A stretch of 64,000 nt of DNA from Chlamydomonas reinhardtii (lineage: Eukaryota; Chlorophyta; Chlorophyceae; Chlamydomonadales; Chlamydomonadaceae): positions 6,403,512 to 6,467,511 of the forward strand of contig NC_057006.1 of NCBI RefSeq assembly GCF_000002595.2, written 5' to 3'. Position numbers and translations under genes: made by a program. The notes under the pieces were generated by a model that saw nothing but the letters and a program-made list of their open reading frames with translations, searched no databases and was not told the origin of the DNA. Positions within the stretch are counted from its first letter, which is position 1. The number at the start of each line of letters is the position of its first letter. Below, piece after piece: positions 22,481-32,825 of the stretch.

Positions 22481-23984
22481 TTGGCCACACAGCCAAGCCG
22501 TCAGCGCGCAGCAGCAGCCACATCCGGGCCGTGCCAGCCGGCAACGCCAGCCCTGCCGCCGCGAGGGCATCCCCTGGACCGCCGCCTCCGCCACCTCCAC
22601 CTCCTCCATGCCCAAGACCTGCTGCCCCTCCATCACCGCCTGCTCCTCCTGCGGCTCCGGCCCCAGCTTGATCAGCCTGGCGGTGACGGTGATGCTGGTG
22701 GTGCTGGTGCTGGTGCGGGTGAGGTGCCTGCGGCGGCGCCCACACGTCCACCACTACCACAACAGTAGCCGGCAGCCGCGATGCGGTGCGGGGAGCGACG
22801 GCAGTGGCGGAGGCGGCGGTGCCAGGGGCACAGGGACAACAGCGGGTCCCCTGCTGGGCCCCCTGTGTGGGCCGCTGCTGCTGTCCGGCCCGGCGGCAGG
22901 GGCGGGCAGCTGAGCGGCAGAGCAGCCTGCAGCACCAGCTCCAGCACCTCGGTTGGCAGCAGCCGCACAGGGTTGGCCATGCAGCTCATGCCTGTAGAGT
23001 TATAGGTGGGTACACGACAGCTGAGAGTACGACCCCAAAATTTGATGCCAACAGGTAGACAGGGTAGTGGTCACAGGGCGTGTTCACACAGGCGGCAGCC
23101 AGCCCGAGCCGCTCGTATCCCCAGCCCGCCTGACACCCGCCTTCTATCCATCTTTCTACGCCTCAACATTCAAACCACACTCACCCGGGCACCGCCATCT
23201 GCCGCGCCCGCACCGGACCTGGGTCCGCCGCTGCCAGCTGCAGTCGGTCCATCGCCGCCGCCGCCACCAACCCCAACGGCCAGGACAGCGCCAACTCGCG
23301 CCGCAGCGGTGGACAGCGCTGCCAGCTGCTTCCCGCTGGGGTCGAAGCGGAGGAAGGCGGCGGCAGCCCGGCGGCGGACGAGGGCTGGCAGCTGCGGAGG
23401 TGGTGGTGCCGAGGGCTGCGAGGTGGCGGTCCAGTTCTGAGAGCCCGGCGGCTGCGGGCCGGCTGACGCCTCCAGCGCGGGGCCGAGGGCCGCCGGGGTC
23501 GGGGAAGCCGAAGGGTGCGGGGCCGCCGACGCCTCCTCTACCTCCACCACCTCGCCCGCTGGCTCCCGGCTGCCGCCCCTTTCCGCCCACCACGGCAGCT
23601 GCCGCAATCTTGGCCGCGCCTCCATCACCCCTTCAGGATCCAGAGCTAGGTCATGGAGCTGCTGCTGCGCCACCGCCGCCGCCACCGGATCACGGCCCTG
23701 GTAGTGTGCGGGCGGCGCCGGCTCGAACACCGACATGACCAGGTAGCCCGGCTCGCCGTGAGGCGCCACGCAGGCCACTTGGCAGCGGTTGCAGATGCCT
23801 GGGGAGCAAAGGACGCGGGTGCAGCGCAGTGCACAAGGATGCGTGGAGCACCGCGGAGCAGTGGGGGGCCGGAGCAGCTTGGCCACTCACCCACCAGGTT
23901 GCCCGCCGCACACGCCGGCTGGGACCCAGCATTCGCAGACCTGCTAAACGCAGCAGCAGCCACATTGCTGCTTGGCGCGTGCAG
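22458..23984 (-). CDS. Z region: Cys-containing and F-box-like coding segments (array copy 1)
   Basis: Minus-strand exons are suggested at 23891-23984 and 23185-23798. They join in phase to read AAGNLVGICNRCQVACVAPH, then GYLVMSVFEPAPPAHYQGRD, then a long Pro/Ala-rich stretch with RRRAAAAFLRFDPSGKQLAA. A third segment (about 22770-22998) contains PVRLLPTEVLELVLQAALPL followed by WHRRLRHCRRSPHRIAA, which has the look of an F-box helix pair. Its phase does not join cleanly to the preceding exon, so the region is either two genes, a mis-modelled exon, or degenerate. Direction and order place it upstream of the kinase-like exons, so Z and K could be one gene with X as intron. The function is unknown to me. 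Confidence 0.4.
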
Positions 23985-24721
23985 CTATTCGTTGAAGCCC
24001 TGCATCTCCGCTACCGAAATGTGCTGTATTGCGCCTGTGCCCATTTGGTTTGGTTTAATAACCTAAGGATATGGGAACATGCATAGATACGCCTATTTGT
24101 TTGCAGAATTGCGAAAGGTCAGAACCAGCTGGAGCGATAAACGCCGCGAAAGGAGATAGACGCTCAGAAACGAGTGAAGTGGCCGAGTGCTACTGTCTAG
24201 GTACATATACGGAGTGACTTATATCGATGGCAGCTATCAAGGCATGAGCGGTGGCGTTGAACGGTAACCAACTCGCTCGGGAGGGTCGCGTGTCAGGCGT
24301 GCCGTGGAATTGGGTGGCGACACCCAAACGGATGGTGGTGGAACTAAGCGGCATCATGGAGGCCAGTCATTTTGACCTGGCTTAGGGTGTGCGGTTATCG
24401 GCTCAGGACCAGGGGGTGGATGGAGCTTGAGCACCACATGCCAATGCCCCAGTGCAGGAGCGCCTGTATAGCAACAGACCTTGTGCCCAGTGCCTTGACA
24501 TGAACAAGCCGATGAACGTGTGCTGGATTAGGATTACAGTGCATTACTCCGCCTGTTCAACATACTACAGGACTCGGGAGTTCCCGGGCCCGGCCGCCAG
24601 GCCCTGCTCATACCAGCTCATACTCCCCTTCCTTGCTTACCCTGGCTTACCGGTAAGTTCCTTCCCTCCTCAACGCTTCGCCTCCTCAAACCAGCCGTGC
24701 CTACTTCATAGCTGACCCATT

Positions 24722-25076
24722 CAGGGTTGCCTAGTACGCGACCCTCTCTCCATAATAAGCGTATTAATACAGCGTACTAGGACGGTGCATAATACGCTGG
24801 GCCAGGAAATCCGGGGGGAAAGCCGACGCAAACACGGCACGCGTGCCCGCACCATGCCCGAATCGGTGTGAATTTGGATTTGCGCGGCCATAGTCTTCTA
24901 GCGGAATTTCCTTCAACTTATTATACTCATATTGTTATAAGAAAACACAGCTGCAGTGCGTAGAGAAGCCATGGTTCGCGAACTTCGACGGACATCCTTT
25001 CCAGCACCCCTCGCGCCCCTCGCCCCACTGCCACGGCCCACCCCGCTGGTTTCCCCAGCACAACGTATTTTCCGGT
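24722..25076. other. Unique segment replacing part of block A/B in the second unit
   Basis: About 355 bp that replaces roughly 130 bp present in the other copies (compare 15301-15433). It contains a hairpin with arms CCTAGTACGC (24730-24739) and GCGTACTAGG (24772-24781), plus an AT-rich patch. No TIR-bounded element or coding sequence is apparent. It could be an insertion with loss of target DNA or filler DNA from a repair event. Confidence 0.5.
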
Positions 25077-25500
25077 TTTATTGAATCAATCAATCAGTCT
25101 AAAACGCTAGTGCTCATGATCAATCAATCAGTCTTGTCAGCCTTGACAAAGGGAAGCTGCTACATGGTTCTCTAGTCCTTGTCCTAACACGCCTAGCTAC
25201 GTACACGTTCACTACCGGATGATGCGCTCTTGCATCCGCCCTGTACGCCGTCCGTATCGGCGCCCGCGATACCGTACTATTTATGTCTCCCCGCGCTGGC
25301 ATCCCACCTGCCGTGTACCGTCACTGTACCTGCCCCCGCACTCGCACGCCACCGCCACAAGCAACACGGCCCGCCCAGGCTACAACAATCCTCCCATCCC
25401 TGCTCCCTGCCGACTACTGCTCGTACGCGGTGAAGCGCGCGCGTGTCCGCTTCCTGGCATCCATGATGCCAGGTAAGCCCCTACCTGCCCCTCCCGCTCT

Positions 25501-26195
25501 TCAGCCCCAGTAGCACCAGCCGCCGCGCATCTCTGCCAGCCGGCGCCGCAGCCGCTGCAGCAGGTGGGCCGGCTGGCGGGCTCCTCCGTCATCAGCCCCA
25601 CCATCACGTCCTCCAGCTCGCTCACAAACGCCAGCTGCTGCACATACGCCACGCCAGGCCGCGCGCTCAGCTCGGTCTCCACCGCCCGCAGCAGGTGGCT
25701 GATGGTCGCACCCAGGAGGTAGGTGTGCGAGGCGCCGCACATGTAGCTGCGGCCGCCGTTCATGCCCTGCAGCTGCAGCCACTCCAGCGCGCGCGGCATC
25801 GCGTGTGGCGCACTCGCTCTTTAGGCTGTCCAGCAGCATCACTGCGCCGGGCCAGCACGGCTGCTCCACCGCCTCCTCGCGCAGCTGCATCATGTCCCAC
25901 TCGTAGGCGCGGCCGGCCGCCTCACCGCTCACCAGCGCCTCCCGGGCCCAGCCCACCCAGAACTCGGGCGGCGAGTATATGTCCGTAGCCATATATGGCT
26001 CTACGGGTGCGGGCAGAAGAGACCGCGCCGACCACACCAGTGAGGTGGCGGCCTTGCCGGCGATGCGCGCGCTGACAGCGTCGGTGCAGGAGGCGGCGGC
26101 AGCAGCCGCCGCGGCGTTGGCCGCGGCGTGTGCGGCACTCAGGTCGCTGAGGTAGCTGTGGCTGACACCGTCCACGTCGCTGAGCTTGAAGTTCC
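25501..26195 (-). pseudogene. Kinase-like last exon, broken copy (array copy 2)
   Basis: Matches the last exon of the kinase-like gene (15839-16527) but without the upstream exons. Small insertions break the frame: extra CG near 25796 shifts the reading after CATRDAA, and extra bases near 25560 affect the C-terminal helix before the shared ending CYWG. With three exons missing it cannot encode the kinase-like domain. Confidence 0.85.
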
Positions 26196-26672
26196 CTGCA
26201 TGGGTATGAAAAGGAGCAAGTTGCGAGGTCTATGTCAGGCGGCAGGCGAGGCGGGGCGGCTGTCAGGTGCGTGACAGCGCGGTGGTGGAGGGGCAGCAGG
26301 TCTTGGGCATGGAGGAGGTGGAGGTGGCGGAGGCGGCGGTCCAGGGGATGCCCTGCCTCGCGATGGCAGGGCTGGCGTTGCCGGCTGGCACGGCCCGGAT
26401 GTGGCTGCTGCTGCGCGCTGACGGCTTGGCTGTGTGGCCAAGCAAGTAAGCGCACCGCGTCTGCGCGTGCCTTCAGAGGTGCGTTCAGAGGTGCCTTCAG
26501 AGGTACGGGTCAAAGGGCGCGCCTCCTATGTTTGGGTGGCACAGGCTGCTTGGTATGGAGGGCATGCATGTAGGCGGGTTATGGCGTTGGTGCCGTGCGG
26601 GCGCGTGAAGTTTGGACATCTGACCTATACCGCTTGCGAGTGCAACGCAAATCCTATCATCTCTTTGTTATG

Positions 26673-27838
26673 GATGCGGATGTTACAGAGGGGACAGTCC
26701 CAGCACCCGAAGACGCCGAGTCATCACATGCTATCAGGGCCCAACTTGACTCCACCAACCCCGACTTTGCTGCAAACCCTCCCGCGGGCAAAGTCCGTGT
26801 GACTCCGCGCACAGTGAGTCATTGATATGCTTGAAAGAACGCAACACGCACAAGCGAACATGACGTTGTAGAGCCGAGGCCAGTGAGCTAGCACAAGCAA
26901 AAGAAAGCGTGAGCATGAGCAGCGACCGCAACTGCAACGTTACCTTTGAGATAACCGCGCGCCAAGCTGCGCCACTCCGGCGTCCTAAAGCTCGCAGCTG
27001 GTGTATACGGCTGTCAGAGGCTGGGCTGGCGTAGACTGGCCGCAGACTACCAAGCGAAGGCTGCGATGCGTTGTGATAACGCGAACCCCAAGAGACCCAC
27101 CTGGAACACAGCCAGGAGTCCTAGCCAAGCCTCAACCCGCCAGAGCCCCACCGCTGTGCCTCAACGCCACAAGCCTAGGCACAGGAGTGCCGGGAAACGT
27201 CTAGGCCGCAGGACACACGCACAGCGCACGCACTAACCAGGGCGCAAGCGTCCAGGTACTAGAACGGTCGCCCACGCGTGCAACCTGCCAACACACAAAG
27301 CCACCAACCACGCACAACCTCTCACGGCGAGGGGGGCGGGGAATCAGCGTCATACGGCAAGCGCAATACCATGCCGTCACCAACAGCCCGAGATATGAAG
27401 GGATGCGCAAACGGCACAGCGTCCCAACCCTTTGGCCTGATACCCAAAGTCACAAACGTCTGGAGACGACCCCAGAAGTCAGCCACGACGGCAAGTCCAA
27501 TGCTCAGCACCCGGGCCGACGGCAGCTTCGCGCGCGCCGCCAACCCGGCCATAACCACACGCTGCCGACCAAAGTCCAGGGCAGACATAGCAGCGAGACA
27601 CACCACATCCCACACAGGTGGCGCAAGCCCCGCAGGCGGGCGCACTAACCACAACTCCTCACGAGAGAAGGCACTTAGAGCCTCCTCCGGCAGGATCCCC
27701 ATAGCCATCCCCATACTTTCCCGAAGTGACAGCGCAACAGTGCAGTCCCAAAACCAGTGACGCCGGTCCCCATCCTGCATGTCAACCCCACACGCCCAAC
27801 AGGGGTCAACAGTAACGCCTCGCGCCCGCTCGCTAGCA
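26673..27838 (-). mobile_element. 5'-truncated LINE-like retrotransposon (copy L2) with a nested insertion
   Basis: The insert is flanked by the 9 bp repeat TTTGTTATG (26664-26672 and 27839-27847), and the uninterrupted target survives at 36227-36246 and in the forward Y block. Its minus-strand frame 27322-27838 encodes the C-terminal end of the element protein, including CWACGVDMQDGDRRHWFWDC, a His/Cys cluster typical of LINE ORF2 tails. Further 5' sequence present in the copy at 32826 is missing here. A roughly 300 bp foreign piece (26820-27117) interrupts its 3' untranslated region. Confidence 0.75.
26820..27117. mobile_element. Small element nested in LINE copy L2
   Basis: Compared with the copy at 32826-34156, the sequence CAGTGAGTC|CTAGCC is split by about 300 bp, with AGTC repeated on both sides (about 26816-26819 and 27118-27121). 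One end contains TGATATGCTTGAAAGAACGC; its reverse complement occurs at about 54945-54965, so this is a dispersed family. No coding sequence or obvious inverted ends. The class is not determined. Confidence 0.5.
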
Positions 27839-29730
27839 TTTGTTATGGCCACATACCATCGGTATTGCTTGGACCGATGTGGGTTGTCTACTCGCAGTTT
27901 GCCAGAGGGGAGGATGGACAGCGGGCAAGTAGAACTGGGATCCCAGGTCGCGGGGAATCGCGGATGAAAGGGCGGGGCAAGGGCGGGTTACAATCCACGG
28001 GCGTGCTGCGCGAGGCTGCTTGTCAGGTTTACGCTTTTGCTGTGTCGCGCCATAGTATACTTGATACTATACTTTCACAAGAACGAGGGACCGCACAGAC
28101 CTCACACACCTGTCATTGCTCCCAAAACTCGGTTCACGTCCCGACGCGCTGGCCCTTTGCAAGCCACCGCAACTTGAACATCTGACATCATTCAATCTAC
28201 ACAACGACTCAAGGCGGTCGCCAAGGGCCGCGGCGGAAAGCACCGATGGCTTTTCAGCTGCGCCCGGCCCTGGGCCGGCACCCCCAAATGACTGGCCCAG
28301 ATTACCAGCATACAGTCGAGAACATGCGATCGGCCCGTAAGGATCCCCGTATGTGAGCCAGGCGGCTGGCGCCAGCCGGAGCAAGTGCAGCTCCGTCACT
28401 CTTGCGCATGTTAGCGAAGGCGAAGCAGCAAGAGCGCTGCCCATGGTTCAGCAAGCGCCCCGCTGGTGGAGCTAGCACCTAGGACATCAGCTACGGTGAG
28501 GCAGGGAGCCGCTGCCCGGGCTTGGCGCGCGCAACGCATCAAAGCTAGCACGCGGACTTGCTTGCGCTTAGGTAGGGCCCCAAAACCACGTCCCCGCGCC
28601 GGGCCGGGGCCTGCCTGAGCTTTAGCTATTCTAGGTGCACGCCTGGGCTCACTTTGGCGCCGAGAAGGGCGGCCAATTGTCCGCAATAGTCGGAACCAGA
28701 AGTTGGGCCTTATCCGTGAGTCTGAGAGCAGCGCACCACGCCCACACAAATGCCGGCAGGTGCATGTTAACAGAGCTGTGGGCTTGGGCAAAGTTCTGGC
28801 CAGGGAAACATTCAGGAAATGGGCCAGGCCAAGATGGGGCGCAAGAACCGGAAAGAAAGCCGGCCTCTGAGCCGGCCCCAGTCACAAAACACCAAGCTAG
28901 CACTTGAGAACTAGTAATCCTCACCTTGATTGGTCTAAACCAGCGCCTCTTCTGTTGCGGGTGCCCCTGTTGCGAGAGACCTTGCCACTTCGAGCACCTC
29001 TTCCATTTCGCGGCTCTGAACTCTTACTCCTAGTCCAGCCAAGCAAGAAAATGTGCCCAGTTGGCACGGAGCTTTGGAACACGGGCGCGCTGCGCAGGTG
29101 AGCCGGCTCGGGGCCAGGCGTTGTGGGGCGCATTTTTCGGGCTGGTCAGCGCGTTGACGTTGGGCTCTCCTCGTGGTAAACGCGTGAGCACATTGTGGCC
29201 GAGTCTCCGAGACCGGTTTACGAAAGTGTCGAAGTGTTTCGGGCTCCGTGACATTTCGTGGTCCCAAATGGCCCGGCCGCCGAGTCCCTCCTGTCTCGTC
29301 GTGTTCCATGTGCCCCTTGTCCTTTGGTGCGTCCAGTGAGTCCTGCGCACATTGCGAGGCCATTGGTGCTTCGGTTGCGTCAACGCCGGCCCACTTCGAT
29401 GGCCGCGCGTTGCGCATCGGAAGTGCCAACGGGGTCAGTACCTGCATTATTACCTGCATCACTCCTGTGCATTACTGTATCTGTTCATGATCGCATCATG
29501 CATCTTTAGTCGGCTTGTTTACGTTCCGGCCTGGGCCGGGCTGACATGCGGGTCAGTCCTTAGAGATGCTTAACTCAGCCTCGCGCGGACGTTGGACGAG
29601 CGAGTCGCGCTGGTTCGGGCAAGCTCGCCAAAGCGCACGGGCTGCATCATACACCCTTCAGTCCGCATCTTTACTGAGCATAGCCCATCCTTGCTCCTAC
29701 CTGCCCGCCCCCTTACTTTCCTACGTGCAG

Positions 29731-31973
29731 GCTGCCAACCTGCTGGCCAAGCCCCAGCAGTCGCCCGAGGCCAAGGCCACGCCATCACCCGGCGGCGACC
29801 AGGCGCCGTTCAACAGCCCCCGCGCGCAGCTGAGCGCCAGCGGGCCGCGCACCGGCGGTGTCACGCCCCGCCGCCTGGACCTGGACTTCCTCGAGCCCGA
29901 GGGCAACGCCATCAGCGCACCCTCGCCGCCTGGCGGCAAGGCTCCGCCGCAGCTCCCGCACTGCTCGCCTGTTCCCCTCCCGCTGCTGGAGCATGGAGCC
30001 GCTGCCTCGCCCCTCCCTGTGGACCCGTGCGACACACTGCGCCAGGCCGTGATGCAGTACATCCCCGACCTGGGCGCGCCGCGGATCTGGGAGGAGGAGC
30101 AGGTGTTGGGCTGCGTGGAGGTCAGCCAGGCGGGGGGCGACCCCGCCGTCCGCACCGTGTACCAGATGGAGGTGGATCTGCAGGACGGCGCCGGCCGCGC
30201 CATGCCTCTGGCTTGCAAGGGCGTCAAGGTGGTGCTGTCGGAGGCTGAGGACGCGGCCCTGGCGGCGGGCGGGGCGGGTGAGGCGGACGTGCCGGTCGGC
30301 TTCCTGCCGGCGCTGCAGGAGGCGGTGTCGTGGGTTGCGGTGGCGCGGCGCTTCCGGCTTGTACACGGCGAGGAGGCGCTGGGCCGCTGCTTCCCCGTGG
30401 TGTTTGGCTGGGACGTGCTGCAGCCGGCGCCCCGCACATACGAGTTTGTCATGTACATGTGAGTTTGCAATGCGCCGCCGAGGGGATGGAAGCGGTGCAT
30501 GTCAAGTAGTGCGGCGGTTCGGGCTGCGGGCGGAGCGGATGTACGGTGGCTGGGTACCAAGACGTCCACACCTGCGGGCTCCAATACTGTGCCGCACCGC
30601 ACGACCTCCTGCCCCGCCCTCCCTTGCCTCCACCTCTTCAGGGAGTGGATGGACAACGGCACCGTGTTCGACTACCTCAAGAACATCATGACGGCGCCGG
30701 CTCTGCCCGAGGGTGACATGTACGAGATGGTGCTGGACGCCATGCGCCAGGTGCGTGTGCGGCGGCCGGGCCGGCTGGGCAGAGAAGACGTAAAGCAGTA
30801 GTTCCGTATTGCCCCGGGTGGGCACTTGCGTCGGGGCTGCTGAAGCGTGGATGGTCTGGCCGTCAAGGGATGGGGAAGGCCTTGGTAAATCTGTGTCGTG
30901 CACACCGCCTGCTTCGTTGCTGACCTGTGTGCACCCTGTCCTCCCCGCCACCCGCGCACCTGCCTCCACAGATGGTGAACCTGGTGGACTCCGCCAACAA
31001 GGCAGGCCTGTGCTTCGGCGACCTCAAGGCGCAGAACATGCTCGTGGACGCGGAAGGTAGGTGCGGTCTGAGAGCGAGTGGGCGTACGTGGAGCAGTTTG
31101 CGGTGAATGGGAGGGTGTGAGCAGCTGACTAACCTGGCAGGGGGGCGCCCGGGCGTACGCTGTGAGTGCAGCTCTACATGCCCAGGCGCCCGCACGGCGC
31201 GCTGTCACGCACCTGACAGCCCCGCCTCGATCGCCTGCCGCCTGACATAGACCTCGCAACTTGCTCCTTTTCATACCCATGCAGGGAACTTCAAGCTCAG
31301 CGACGTGGACGGTGTCAGCCACAGCTACCTCAGCGACCTGAGTGCCGCACACACCGCGGCCAACGCCGCGGCGGCTGCTGCCGCCGCCTCCTGCACCGAC
31401 GCTGTCAGCGCGCGCATCGCCGGCAAGGCCGCCGCCTCGCTGGTGTGGTCGGCGCGGTCTCTTTTGCCCGCGCCCGTAGAGCCCTACATGGCTACGGACA
31501 TCTACTCGCCGCCCGAGTTCTGGGTGGGCTGGGCCCGGGAGGCGCTGGTGAGCGGTGAGGCGGCCGGCCGCGCCTACGAGTGGGACATGATGCAGCTGCG
31601 CGAGGAGGCGGTGGAGCAGCCGTGCTGGCCCGGCGCAGTGATGCTGCTGGACAGCCTAAAGAGCGAGTGCGCCACACGCGATGCCGCGCTGGAGTGGCTG
31701 CAGCTGCAGGGCATGAACGGCGGCCGCAGCTACATGTGCGGCGCCTCGCACACCTACCTCCTGGGTGCGACCATCAGCCACCTGCTGCGGGCGGTGGAGA
31801 CCGAGCTGAGCGCGCGGCCTGGCGCGGCGTATGTGCAGCAGCTGGCGTTTGTGAGCGAGCTGGAGGACGTGATGGTGGGGCTGATGACGGAGGAGCCCGC
31901 CAGCCGGCCCAGCCTGCAGCAGCTGCGGCGCCGGCTGGCAGAGATGCGCGGCGACTGGTGCTACTGGGGCTGA
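29731..31973 (+). CDS. Kinase-like protein, C-terminal four exons (inverted array copy)
   Basis: Exons 29731-30458, 30642-30750, 30972-31056 and 31285-31973 give about 536 residues, nearly the same protein as at 15839-18082. Conserved positions include YEFVMYMEWMDNGTVFDYLK, GLCFGDLKAQNMLVD, FKLSDVDGVS and the closing GDWCYWG. Here the intron upstream of the first exon is uninterrupted (TTACTTTCCTACGTGCAG acceptor), so this is the better candidate for a working gene. The open frame extends left to 29566, but that part is probably intron. A TGTAA at 32700-32704 gives a plausible 3' UTR of about 725 bases. The 5' end would have to come from the inverted Z fragment, which here is cut at 26276, so a complete transcript is doubtful. 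Confidence 0.65.
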
Positions 31974-32699
31974 AGAGCGGGAGGGGCAGGTAGGGGCTTA
32001 CCTGGCATCATGGATGCCAGGAAGCGGACACCCGCGCGCTTCACCGCGTACGTGCAGTAGTCGGCAGGGAGCAGGGATGGGATAATTGTTGTAGCCTGGG
32101 CCGTGTTGCTTGTGGCGGTGGCGTGCGAGTGCGGGGGCAGGTACAGTGACGGTACACGGCAGGTGGTATGCCAGCGTGGGGAGACATAAGTAGTACGGTA
32201 TCGCGGGCGCCGATACGGACGGCGTACGGGGCGGATGCAAGAGCGCATCATCCGGTAGTGAACGTGTACGTAGGCGTGTTAGGACAAGGACTAGAGAACC
32301 ATGTAGCAGCTTCCCTTTGTCAAGGCTGACAAGACTGATTGATTGATCATGAGCACTAGCGTTTTAGACTGATTGATTGATTCAATACAACCCTTGATTC
32401 AACCCAATGCGTACCGTATGGTAAATCTAGTGACTCTTTAGCTGGTGGTTGAGGAGCGAGCGTGGGGCCTGACTGGCTCTGCAAGCGGTTGACAGTTACG
32501 ATGCATGGTTGACCGTGGAATAATGGGTCAGCTATGAAGTAGGCACTCCTGGTTTGAGAAGGCGAAGCGTTGAGGAGGGAAGGAACTTGACGAGGCAAGA
32601 AAGGATGGCGAGTATGAGCTGGTATGAGCAGCAGGGCCTGGCGGCCGGGCCCGGGAACTCCCGAGTCCTGTAGTATGTTGGACAGGCGGAGTAATGCAC

Positions 32700-32704
32700 T
32701 GTAA
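32700..32704 (+). terminator. Poly(A) signal TGTAA, kinase-like gene (inverted copy)
   Basis: Lies about 725 bases after the stop of the kinase-like gene and is conserved in mirror position at 15119-15123 and near 24535 in the other copies. Confidence 0.45.
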
Positions 32705-32825
32705 ACCTAATCCAGCACACGTTCATCGGCTTGTTCATGTCAAGGCACTGGGCACAAGGTCTGTTGCTATACAGGCGCTCCTGCACTGGGGCATTGGCAT
32801 GTGGTGCTCAAACTCCATCCACCCC

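Larger units (their letters stand above)
14812..24215 (+). repeat. Segmental array, full forward unit (blocks A-B-K-X-Y-Z-T)
   Basis: Blocks recognised by sequence shared with later copies: A 14812-15170, B 15170-15838, K 15839-18092, X 20385-22080, Y 22080-22480, Z 22480-24060 and T 24060-24215. The LTR element at 18098-20384 is a later insertion, so the original unit is about 7.1 kb. Block A begins with the motif GACTTATATCGAT, which recurs at 24215 (forward) and around 34310-34325 (inverted), directly after block T. That shows the units were once head to tail. A TTACA at 15119-15123, in the mirror of the TGTAA at 32700-32704, suggests blocks A/B are the 3' UTR of the K gene. Confidence 0.8.
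24215..26275 (+). repeat. Second forward unit of the array, truncated
   Basis: Head-to-tail continuation after block T: block A at 24215-24720, block B resuming at 25077, and only the last exon of K to about 26270. It then joins inverted Z/Y sequence at about 26275-26280. The join reads GTGACAGCGC (K side) straight into GGTGGTGGAGGGGCAG (Z side). Confidence 0.8.

Noticed and set aside
22353-22760. His/Gly-rich frame in the Z region as a separate protein
   Set aside because: Composition-driven; a competing frame with a GTAAGC donor is equally plausible and neither has a recognisable domain.
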